A stretch of 6,782 nucleotides of DNA, taken from positions 1 through 6,782 of the forward strand of contig CAJCBN010000182.1 of assembly GCA_903960645.1 (NCBI GenBank), read 5' to 3'. Under the pieces are notes generated by a model. It was not told where the DNA came from. It worked only from the letters and a program-made list of their open reading frames with translations, and searched no databases. Shown piece by piece: positions 1 through 5,791 of the stretch (position 1 is its first letter; every line of letters starts with the position of its first letter). Both the position numbers and the translations under genes were made by a program. The DNA is from an uncultured Actinomycetes bacterium (GTDB lineage: Bacteria > Actinomycetota > Thermoleophilia > Gaiellales > F1-60-MAGs149).

Positions 1-758
1 GCCAGCGTGCGCGTCGCGAGCCGTGCGTACATCTCACCGAGCAGCGCGGGCACGTAGCGCGCGCTGCGGAAGTCGCCGCCGTCGTGCACGTGAATGAAGT
101 GCTCGAGGAGGCTCGCCTGCACCTCGGCCGGAACCTCGATGTGGAGCTCACCGGCGCCGCGCTCGAAGATCGCCACGAGCTGGTCCGGTGTGTAGCGCGG
201 GAACTCGAGCGCGTTCGCTCGGGCCGGTGCGAAGGCCGGGAGATTGTCCGCGAGGGCGTCGAGCACGGCGGTCGGCCCTGACAGGATCATCGCCATGGGC
301 GCCGGACGGGTGCCGAGCGCAGCGCCCAGCGCAGCGAGCGCGGCGGCAGCGGGATCCTCAGGCGCGACCGGCAGGAGCTGGTCCACGTCGTCGACCAGCA
401 GCACGCCGCCGGCGGCAGCGGCCACCACGGTGGCAACGCGCGTGGCCGACTCCTCCGCCGTGGCCCCGACGAGCTCGCCGCGGCCCGCTTCGTGCAGCGC
501 GCCGTCCGGGAGGATCCCGAGCGCTACGTAGAGCCGTCCGATCAGGGCGGCGACGGCGTCCTCGCCGGTGCCGGGCTCGCCGATGAACATGACGTCGACG
601 GTCTGCGCGATGATCGGCTCACCCTGCTGGACGCGCTCGAGGTTGAGGCGGTGGATCGCCACGAGGCGTCGCACGCCCTCCTTGACCGGCTCGAGGCCGA
701 CCAGCCCGTCGAGCTCGGCGAGCAGGGCGTCGATGACGGTGGCGTCGGGCGTCGTCAT
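1..758 (-). CDS. CbbX/SpoVK-type AAA+ protein with degenerate ATPase motifs (C-terminus beyond window)
   Basis: Read on the minus strand from ATG at 758-756; 252 complete codons are visible and the frame is open through base 1, so the C-terminus is missing. The fold resembles the CbxX/CfqX (CbbX, SpoVK, EccA C-terminal) AAA+ family: an N-terminal LDGLVGLEPVKEGVRRLV helix (residues 16-33), a P-loop region (58-70), GGVLLVDDVD as Walker B (117-126) and an EFPRYTPDQLVAIF segment (185-198) matching the family's 'FPDYTPDEL'. The active residues are altered. Walker A reads GEPGTGEDAV (60-69), with E66 and D67 replacing the nucleotide-binding Lys and Thr. The Walker B glutamate is Asp (D124). The pore loop 'YVG/YIG' is T-A-E (100-102). 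The two arginines of the 'RSR' finger motif fall on A177 and A179 in an ungapped alignment. Spacing between motifs is otherwise normal, which argues against random decay. The start overlaps the yccF stop by one base (TGATG), implying translational coupling. The family comparison is from memory. Role unknown; a non-hydrolysing scaffold or regulatory subunit is an inference. Confidence 0.8.
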   Translation of the reverse strand, partial: MTTPDATVIDALLAELDGLVGLEPVKEGVRRLVAIHRLNLERVQQGEPIIAQTVDVMFIGEPGTGEDAVAALIGRLYVALGILPDGALHEAGRGELVGATAEESATRVATVVAAAAGGVLLVDDVDQLLPVAPEDPAAAALAALGAALGTRPAPMAMILSGPTAVLDALADNLPAFAPARANALEFPRYTPDQLVAIFERGAGELHIEVPAEVQASLLEHFIHVHDGGDFRSARYVPALLGEMYARLATRTL

Positions 759-1159
759 CAGGCGGCGAAAGCGCGTGGGTCGTCGGTCGAGACGATCTGG
801 CGGGCCAGCGGGGCGAAGGCGAGGGCGGCGAGCTTGAAGGACTGGATGCCGAACGGAATACCGATGATCGTGATGCAGAGCAACGTGCCGGTGAGGATGT
901 GGCCGAGGGCGAGCCACCAGCCGGCAAGGATGAACCAGAGGAGGTTGGCGATCGCGCTGACGCCGGGCACGCGGTTGGGATCGTGGATCGCCGTGCGACC
1001 GAAGGGCCAGATCACGAAGAAGGCGAGCCGCCACGAGGCGATCGCGAACGGGATGCCGATGACCGTGACCGCGAGCAGCAGCCCGGCAACGAGGTACGCG
1101 ATGCACATGGACCAGCCGGCGATGACCAGCCAGAGGATGTTCCCGATCAGGCGGAGCAT
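758..1159 (-). CDS. yccF: YccF-family inner-membrane protein (DUF307)
   Basis: A 133-residue integral membrane protein with the features of the YccF family. It contains two tandem copies of a roughly 49-residue unit at residues 7-55 and 72-120, alignable without gaps at an offset of 65 and identical at 21 of 49 positions. Each copy has N-[IL]-L-W, a hydrophobic stretch, A-G-W, then the hallmark IGIPF (34-38 and 99-103), and ends in a basic segment. Each copy should form one to two membrane segments, and the polar AIHDPNRVPG loop joins them. E. coli YccF is of similar size (about 150 residues); its molecular function is not established. The start is ATG at 1159-1157, with AGGG seven bases upstream on the minus strand as a plausible ribosome-binding site. 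The stop codon overlaps the start of the downstream AAA+-like gene by one base, so the two proteins are probably made together and may act together at the membrane. The family call is firm; the function is not. Confidence 0.9.
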   Translation of the reverse strand: MLRLIGNILWLVIAGWSMCIAYLVAGLLLAVTVIGIPFAIASWRLAFFVIWPFGRTAIHDPNRVPGVSAIANLLWFILAGWWLALGHILTGTLLCITIIGIPFGIQSFKLAALAFAPLARQIVSTDDPRAFAA

Positions 1160-1211
1160 GACCGCACCCTACCGTGCTGGACGACGTTCACCACGCGCAG
1201 CGGACTTTGCA

Positions 1212-1228
1212 TTGGTGCCTGGCACCAA
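1212..1228. repeat. Perfect palindrome TTGGTGCC-T-GGCACCAA
   Basis: Eight-base arms surround a single central T, so the element reads the same on both strands apart from that base. It could be a dimeric regulator operator in the divergent promoter region or one copy of a dispersed REP-like repeat. Only one copy was noticed in this window. It sits between two oppositely transcribed genes, where either explanation is reasonable. Confidence 0.6.
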
Positions 1229-1269
1229 AGCACGACAGCGTCGAGCGCACGCCGCGTCGCTGGGAGGAC

Positions 1270-1284
1270 GCCATCCGCGATGGC
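1270..1284. repeat. Short inverted repeat GCCATC-CGC-GATGGC
   Basis: Six-base perfect arms flank a three-base spacer. It lies inside the coding-like stretch, so it could simply be codon sequence (Ala-Ile-Arg-Asp-Gly). It is recorded because it is one of three palindromes within about 100 bases. Confidence 0.35.
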
Positions 1285-1301
1285 TACCTCACGGCTGCCG
1301 A

Positions 1302-1315
1302 AGTCTAAATAGACT
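1302..1315. repeat. AT-rich inverted repeat AGTCTA-AA-TAGACT
   Basis: Six-base perfect arms flank AA. It overlaps the TAA that ends the coding-like stretch and begins the most AT-rich part of the intergenic region. It is a candidate operator or promoter-associated site. It is not followed by a T-run, so it is not a typical intrinsic terminator. Confidence 0.4.
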
Positions 1316-1453
1316 GATTTGCAGGAGTTTTGTGCGTAACGGGGTGGTAATCACCGCGCCTGCCTTCACCTAGGGCTACAGCAGCATCGCGGTGTCTACC
1401 GGTGCCCGCAGACCTGCAATCTTCACCAAGCACCCACGGAATTGGGGCCGCGC

Positions 1454-1473
1454 CGTCCGTTGCGCCCCGGACG
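1454..1473 (+). promoter_or_regulatory. Possible leader hairpin ahead of the glycosyltransferase operon
   Basis: CGTCCG (1454-1459) pairs with CGGACG (1468-1473) across an eight-base loop, about 40 bases before the PHP-GT4 start codon. Around it, TACCGGTG (1397-1404) and CACCGGTA (1486-1493) are exact reverse complements and could close a larger stem just before the ribosome-binding site, or be two binding sites for one dimeric protein. No known riboswitch class is recognised. GC-rich DNA makes chance stems common, so confidence is low. Confidence 0.2.
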
Positions 1474-1500
1474 CTTCTCGTGGAACACCGGTACGAAAAG

Positions 1501-1505
1501 AGGAG
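1501..1505 (+). promoter_or_regulatory. Ribosome-binding site that fixes the PHP-GT4 start
   Basis: AGGAG, within GAAAAGAGGAG, is separated by seven bases from ATG at 1513. It decides between this start and an in-frame ATG-less extension or alternative start near 1402. The protein from 1513 begins directly with the PHP strand and its HxH motif, as expected. Confidence 0.85.
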
Positions 1506-1512
1506 TCACGCC

Positions 1513-3912
1513 ATGGCCCTGGTCGACCTGCACCTCCATTCCCGAGCATCGACAGAGACGGGAAACTGGTTCCTCAAGAACGCCGTGCTGCCGGAGTCGT
1601 ACACCGACCCCGAGCAGGCGTACCGCAAGGCGAAGGACCACGGCATGGACTTCGTGACGTTGACGGATCACGACACGATCCGCGGTGCCCTCGAGATCGC
1701 GCATCACCCGGACGCGTTCGTAAGCGTCGAGGCAACCACGCGCTTCCCGGACGACGACACGCCGCTGCACGTGCTCTGCTGGAACATCTCAGAGTCGGAC
1801 TTCGCGGCCATCGACGCCGCACGCCCGAACGTGTTCGAGCTGGTTGACGAGCTCGAGCGCCGCGGTGTCACGCACGCGCTCGCGCATCCGCTCTACCGGA
1901 TCGGCGCCGCCCTCACACCGGCACACGTTGAGAAGTGCCTCCTGCTCTTCCCGATCTGGGAGGGCCGCAACGGCGCCCGCAGTCGTGACGGCAACACGAC
2001 CGCAGTGCGCATCGCACAGTCGGCGACCCCGGACTTCCTCGACAAGCTCGCCGAGAAGCACGCCATCCGCCCGCGCACCTGGGCAGCTCGTTCCCTGACC
2101 GCGGGTAGCGACGATCACGGGCTGCTCGATGCTGCCGCCACCTACACGGAGACCCCGCGCGCCACGTGCGTCGAGGATGTGCTCTTCCACATCCGCTCCG
2201 GCTCGACAACGCTGCACGGACAGCATGGATCCACGGCTGCGCTGTCGCACGCCATGATCGGCCTGGCGATCAAGGCCGCGGGCGAGCGGGGCTCCTGCCC
2301 CGTCCCCGGACCGCTGCGTGGGCTCGTCGGCGACATGTTCGAGCACCCGCTACCGCCAGCCGAGACCGATGAGGCCGGCGCCGGCACAACGGGCGACCTC
2401 GAGCAGCGCATCAAGAACGACAAGGACGTGCGGCGAGCGTGGCGCAACACGTACCACCTGCCTGAGGGCGCCGAACGAAGCCATGCGCGCCTGAAGATTG
2501 CCGCCACCTGGGCACAGCGTTCGCTGCTTGAGCAGGTGATCGCCTCGGGCGACGTCGGCGGCGTCGGCGGGATTGGCAATCGTATCGGCCTCCTGATGGG
2601 CGCGATGATGCTCGCCACGCCGTACCTGACGAGCGCGGGCTACCACGCCGCCGAGGCACGACATGCCCGCGGCGTTGGTCGCGAGTTCTTCGGCGATCCG
2701 ATCGAGTCCGGCACGCCACCGCGCACGCTAATGCTGACCGACACGTTCGACGAGCTCAACGGCGTCGCCGGGACGATGCGCAACTTGGCGGACCGCGCAG
2801 CTGCTCTTGATCTGCCGATCACCGTCGTCGCTCCGGGCGAAAAGTCTGCCAAGAAGAACGGGATAATCACGATGCGCCCGCTGGTGTCGCTGCCCGTCCC
2901 GGCCTATCGCGACGACAGCCTCGCGCTCGGCATCCCGTCGCTGATCGAGTTGCTCGACATCGTCGAAGAGACCGGCGCCGAGGCGATCCACGCAGCGACG
3001 CCCGGCCCGATGGGACTCGCAGGCATGCTCGTCGCGCGCGTTCTGGGCCTGCCGTTCGCGATCACGCACTCGACACAGCTGGCGCGCTACACGCTGGCAC
3101 TCACCGGCGACCGCCTTGCGGCAGAGGCCGTGCGCGCATCATCGACGTGGCTCTACAAGCAGTCCGACCTGGTGTTCACCCCTACGGCGTTGGTTGCCGA
3201 GGGCTTGGCGATGGAGGGCATCGACCCCGAGAAGGTCCGCATCTTCGGACGCGGTGTGGACACTCGCCGGTTCGACCCAAGCCGGCGCTCCTGGTTTGCG
3301 CGCCGCGCCCTCACCCGCGACGCAGATGCAGTGTTGGTGCTGGTCGTCGCGCGCCTGTCGGAGGAGAAGGGCATCGATCGCCTGATCGACGCGGTCAACA
3401 TGGTGGCGCGGGACGGGCACAAGGTTCGCCTCGCCATCGTCGGCGACGGGCCGGCGCGGCCCGCGCTCGAAGCGAAGCTGGAGCACTCGTACCACAAGCT
3501 GCTCGGACCGATGTCGGGCCCCCGCCTTGCCGCGGTGTTCGCGTCGGCCGACATCTTCTGCCTGCCGTCACTGACAGAGACGCTCGGCCAGGTTGCGCTC
3601 GAAGCGCAGGCCAGTGGCGTCCCGGCGATCGTGCCGCGCGGTACGGCGTTGGCCGAGCAGGTCATCGACGGGGTCACCGGTATCCACGCGGAGAGCGCAT
3701 CGGCCGAGGACATCGCCGCAGCCCTGCTGCCGCTGGTGGTGGACGAGAATCGCCGCCTGCGTATGGGTGAGGCCGCACGGGCGTCGATGGTTTCGCGCCC
3801 GACCTGGGACGACATCTTTGCCGGACTCGTCCACGACTATGCCGACCTGCACCGTGAGGATCCGGTCGAGCGCCTGATGCTCCGCCGCTCGATCGAGGCG
3901 GGAGTGCTCTGA
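1513..3912 (+). CDS. PHP phosphoesterase-GT4 glycosyltransferase fusion protein
   Basis: A 799-residue two-domain protein. Residues 1-235 form a PHP metal-dependent phosphoesterase domain with its usual ligands present: H7 and H9 (DLHLHS), D52/H53/D54 (TDHDT), E73, H86, H125 (LAHPLYR) and D200/H202 (GSDDH). It is therefore probably catalytically competent. Residues about 240-400 are an unassigned linker with a Gly-rich, hydrophobic stretch (348-372) that might contact the membrane. Residues about 405-775 form a GT-B fold, GT4-family retaining glycosyltransferase: N-terminal TDTFDELNGVAGTMRNL (409-425), GRGVDTRRF (579-587), phosphate-contacting R614 and K619 in RLSEEKG, VGDGP (643-647), and the sugar-nucleotide EX7E motif E689/E697. 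The GT half most resembles the MgtA/SQD2-like lipid glycosyltransferases. The frame extends upstream to 1402, but AGGAG seven bases before ATG 1513 and the immediate PHP start fix the N-terminus. First gene of a three-gene operon, two bases before the next gene. Donor, acceptor and the PHP substrate are unknown. Confidence 0.9.
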   Translation: MALVDLHLHSRASTETGNWFLKNAVLPESYTDPEQAYRKAKDHGMDFVTLTDHDTIRGALEIAHHPDAFVSVEATTRFPDDDTPLHVLCWNISESDFAAIDAARPNVFELVDELERRGVTHALAHPLYRIGAALTPAHVEKCLLLFPIWEGRNGARSRDGNTTAVRIAQSATPDFLDKLAEKHAIRPRTWAARSLTAGSDDHGLLDAAATYTETPRATCVEDVLFHIRSGSTTLHGQHGSTAALSHAMIGLAIKAAGERGSCPVPGPLRGLVGDMFEHPLPPAETDEAGAGTTGDLEQRIKNDKDVRRAWRNTYHLPEGAERSHARLKIAATWAQRSLLEQVIASGDVGGVGGIGNRIGLLMGAMMLATPYLTSAGYHAAEARHARGVGREFFGDPIESGTPPRTLMLTDTFDELNGVAGTMRNLADRAAALDLPITVVAPGEKSAKKNGIITMRPLVSLPVPAYRDDSLALGIPSLIELLDIVEETGAEAIHAATPGPMGLAGMLVARVLGLPFAITHSTQLARYTLALTGDRLAAEAVRASSTWLYKQSDLVFTPTALVAEGLAMEGIDPEKVRIFGRGVDTRRFDPSRRSWFARRALTRDADAVLVLVVARLSEEKGIDRLIDAVNMVARDGHKVRLAIVGDGPARPALEAKLEHSYHKLLGPMSGPRLAAVFASADIFCLPSLTETLGQVALEAQASGVPAIVPRGTALAEQVIDGVTGIHAESASAEDIAAALLPLVVDENRRLRMGEAARASMVSRPTWDDIFAGLVHDYADLHREDPVERLMLRRSIEAGVL

Positions 3913-3914
3913 GC

Positions 3915-5051
3915 ATGCGCGTCGTCGACGTCACACAGTGGTATGCCCCGCGCTCCGGTGGAATTCGAACGTACCTGCACGCCAAGGCGGCATTCGCGGC
4001 GGCGACGCACCGCTCCCATGCGTTGATCGTGCCCGGTACCGCGGGGAAAGTCACGCGCATCGAGCGCAGCCCCATCATCGAGGTGCCGGCGCTCCCCACC
4101 GCACAAGAGACCGGGTATCGCCTGATTCCCCACCCGCGGCCGATCCTCAGCGCGCTTGATCGCCTCGAGCCGTCCGTACTGGTGGTGCATGACGCCACGG
4201 CTTTCCCCCGCTCGCTGTGTCGGTGGGCTCGAACGCGCGGCGTGCCCGTCGTGATGCTCGTGCACTCGGAGCTCGAAGCAGGCGCAGCAGGCATCCCAAC
4301 TCCCCTGCGGCTGCCGACGCAGCACGTCCTCCGCATCGTGCAGGCGCGCGGCATTGACGGCCCCGACGCCGTGATTGCCACATCGAATTCCGTTGCCGAC
4401 CGTCTGCGCTCGCGCAGCGGAATCCACATCTACGTCTCGCCGCTTGGCGTGGACACGAGCATCTTCTATCCGCGCGAGCCCGACGAGCGCCTGCGCCGCG
4501 CACTCGCGCAGCCGAACGAGACGTTGCTTATCCACGCGGGCCGACTCTCGTCGGAGAAACGCCCCGAGCTGTTGATCGATGTCATCACCGAGCTGCGCGA
4601 CTCGTGTGTACTGGCGATCGCCGGCTCGGGCTCTGCCGAGGACGACCTGCGGCGACGTGTTGCCGCCCGAGGATTGGAGGAGCGAGTGCGATTTCTGGGC
4701 CACATCGATGATCGCGAGCAGCTGGCGCGCCTCTACGCGGTCGCTGATTGCTTCGTGCACGTCAACTCTGGTGAGACCTTCGGACTCGCACCGCTCGAGG
4801 CGCTGGCCTGTGGGTGTCGCGTCGTGCTGCCGTCGGACTGCGGGGTTGTCGAGGCTGCTGGCACCGGCGAGCTTGTCGCGGTGGAGCCGAATAGCGTCGA
4901 AGCCCTCGCGGCAGGCATCCGCGAGGCCATCACGCATCCGCGCCCACGCCCCGAGATCGACCAGCTGTCATGGAGGCGGACCTTTGATCGCGAGTGGGCG
5001 CTGTATGGCCTGCTCGCTGGCCGTGCTGCCGTAAGTGAGGCGGTTGCATGA
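3915..5051 (+). CDS. GT4-family glycosyltransferase
   Basis: A 378-residue GT-B fold retaining glycosyltransferase with full family length. The N-terminal domain opens with MRVVDVTQWYAPRSGGIRTY; G15/G16 form the usual Gly-rich loop near the sugar-nucleotide and acceptor. The C-terminal domain has SPLGVD (175-180), R210 and K215 in GRLSSEKRPELL, an AGSGSAED loop (236-243), and the EX7E motif E287/E295 in GETFGLAPLEALACG. It should transfer a sugar from a nucleotide donor (UDP- or GDP-linked in this family) on the cytoplasmic side. It starts two bases after the PHP-GT4 stop, with GGGAG about ten bases upstream of ATG, and its stop overlaps the next start by four bases (ATGA), so the three genes are co-translated. 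Only modestly similar to the GT half of its neighbour, it probably adds a different sugar. PimB/MgtA-type mannosyltransferases are the closest general comparison; specificity cannot be told. Confidence 0.92.
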   Translation: MRVVDVTQWYAPRSGGIRTYLHAKAAFAAATHRSHALIVPGTAGKVTRIERSPIIEVPALPTAQETGYRLIPHPRPILSALDRLEPSVLVVHDATAFPRSLCRWARTRGVPVVMLVHSELEAGAAGIPTPLRLPTQHVLRIVQARGIDGPDAVIATSNSVADRLRSRSGIHIYVSPLGVDTSIFYPREPDERLRRALAQPNETLLIHAGRLSSEKRPELLIDVITELRDSCVLAIAGSGSAEDDLRRRVAARGLEERVRFLGHIDDREQLARLYAVADCFVHVNSGETFGLAPLEALACGCRVVLPSDCGVVEAAGTGELVAVEPNSVEALAAGIREAITHPRPRPEIDQLSWRRTFDREWALYGLLAGRAAVSEAVA

Positions 5052-5764
5052 CGGCGCAATTTGCGATCGCCATTCATGACGTGGCGCCGAGCTGGCTGCC
5101 GGAGTCGCAGGAGTGGCGCTCGCTGATCGCAGAGCGCACGTCCGCGCCGGTGACGCTGCTGGTCGTGCCGCGCTTCCGACTCATCGACACGTGGGATGGC
5201 GAGAACCTCGACTGGCTACAACGGCAGGTGCTGACGGGCGACGAACCCGTGCTGCACGGCTACACGCATGCCACTGACGATCCCGGTGATGAGCGCGAGT
5301 TTCGCGGGGTTTCTGCGCTTGAGGCGCGTGGGCGCGTGTTGGCGGGCCTGGCCGCGCTGCGGACGATGGGTGTGCAGCCTCGCGGCTTCATCGCACCGTG
5401 TTACAACGGCGCCTGTGATCGCTGGTTCGAGTCGGAGCGCTCCGGCATTGCGTGGTGGGCAACGCGGCTCGATCTGCGGACACGTGGCCGCGTCGTGACG
5501 GCGCCGGCGATCGGGCTGGGCTCGTCGACGCAGACGCGCCGGCGCATGACGCCGGCGGCGGCCCTGTGGGGCCTGCGGCTGGCACAACGTCACGCGCGGT
5601 ACCGGATCGATCTGCATCCTGCCGATCTTCGGCACGACCGCCTGCGGAGCGCCGGCATCGAACTGATCGAACGCGCGCTGGAGTCGGGCGATCAGCTCGT
5701 CACGCACGAGCAGCTGGCGGCGTGCGCAGCAGATGAGGCAGAGGCCTCAGCCGTCGCCGTGTAG
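5048..5764 (+). CDS. DUF2334 polysaccharide deacetylase-like protein
   Basis: A 238-residue protein of the DUF2334 family, which has the NodB/polysaccharide-deacetylase barrel fold. Visible motifs in order: IHDVAP (9-14), with D11 in the position of the catalytic or metal-binding Asp; LHGYTH (69-74), with H70 and H74 matching the metal-binding H-x3-H; GFIAPCYN (113-120), the counterpart of the 'R-x-P-Y' motif; and RIDLHPADL (186-194), with H190 as the late catalytic His. All core residues are present, so an active metal-dependent hydrolase, most simply a de-N-acetylase of an amino sugar, is likely. There is no signal peptide, suggesting a cytoplasmic substrate such as the product of the two upstream transferases. 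ATG overlaps the previous stop by four bases, with TGAGG seven bases upstream as ribosome-binding site. DUF2334 proteins are largely uncharacterised, so deacetylation is inferred from the fold and context. Confidence 0.88.
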   Translation: MTAQFAIAIHDVAPSWLPESQEWRSLIAERTSAPVTLLVVPRFRLIDTWDGENLDWLQRQVLTGDEPVLHGYTHATDDPGDEREFRGVSALEARGRVLAGLAALRTMGVQPRGFIAPCYNGACDRWFESERSGIAWWATRLDLRTRGRVVTAPAIGLGSSTQTRRRMTPAAALWGLRLAQRHARYRIDLHPADLRHDRLRSAGIELIERALESGDQLVTHEQLAACAADEAEASAVAV

Positions 5765-5791
5765 GTAGAACGCGCGACGAGAGCTCGGCCG
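5765..5791. other. Convergent gap between DUF2334 and EamA genes
   Basis: Only 27 bases separate the two stop codons. A weak CGAG-AG-CTCG stem (5778-5787) is the only structure, with no T-run on either strand, so no intrinsic terminator is apparent. Transcripts from the two sides probably overlap unless stopped by Rho. Confidence 0.5.

Larger units (their letters stand above)
1174..1308 (+). other. Coding-like stretch: possible small ORF or leftover 3' end of a lost gene
   Basis: The plus-strand frame from a GTG at 1174 to TAA at 1306-1308 encodes about 44 residues. The last part, RRWEDAIRDGYLTAAEV, looks like ordinary protein: an amphipathic acidic/basic helix, and about four fifths of codons ending in G or C like the neighbouring genes. 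There is no in-frame ATG and no clear ribosome-binding site before the GTG; the frame is closed upstream by TGA at 1159-1161, inside the start region of yccF. It is therefore either a small non-canonical gene or, more likely, the C-terminal remnant of a gene cut away by rearrangement. The TTGGTGCC-T-GGCACCAA palindrome lies within it, just before its most protein-like part. I recognise no family. In high-GC DNA a frame of this length can arise by chance, so this is only a candidate. Confidence 0.25.
1160..1512. other. Divergent intergenic region between yccF and the glycosyltransferase operon
   Basis: This 353-base gap lies between two genes transcribed away from each other, so it should carry promoters for both directions. 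I could not find a convincing -35/-10 pair on either strand. The most AT-rich stretch is about 1302-1351. The left half holds a short coding-like stretch ending at 1308 and three small palindromes (1212-1228, 1270-1284, 1302-1315). The right half holds a separated inverted pair of ACCGGT sites (1398-1403 and 1487-1492) and a CGTCCG/CGGACG hairpin (1454-1459 with 1468-1473) ahead of the operon's ribosome-binding site. No tRNA, known riboswitch or clear terminator is recognisable. Confidence 0.6.

Noticed and set aside
1319..1351. TTGCAG followed by GGTAAT as a sigma-70-like promoter
   Set aside because: The spacer would be 21 bases and the -10 match is poor, so it is not reported as a promoter.
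492..1373. A 293-codon plus-strand open frame across the left part of the window
   Set aside because: It runs antisense through both the AAA+-like gene and yccF, whose protein motifs are clear. It is a GC-driven shadow with no domain features.
1402..1512. An N-terminal extension of the PHP-GT4 protein by 37 residues
   Set aside because: The extension has no domain character, whereas ATG 1513 has AGGAG seven bases upstream and begins right at the PHP fold.
3674..4429. A 251-codon minus-strand open frame spanning the junction of the two glycosyltransferase genes
   Set aside because: It overlaps both real genes, has a low-complexity Arg/Ser/Pro-rich translation and lacks a ribosome-binding site or family resemblance.
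3837..4937. A 366-codon minus-strand open frame opposite the second glycosyltransferase
   Set aside because: It is antisense to a well-supported GT4 gene, Arg/Ala/His-rich and without recognisable motifs. This is the usual stop-poor antisense frame of GC-rich DNA.
5778..5787. CGAG-AG-CTCG as a shared bidirectional terminator
   Set aside because: The stem is only four base pairs and has no T-run on either side.
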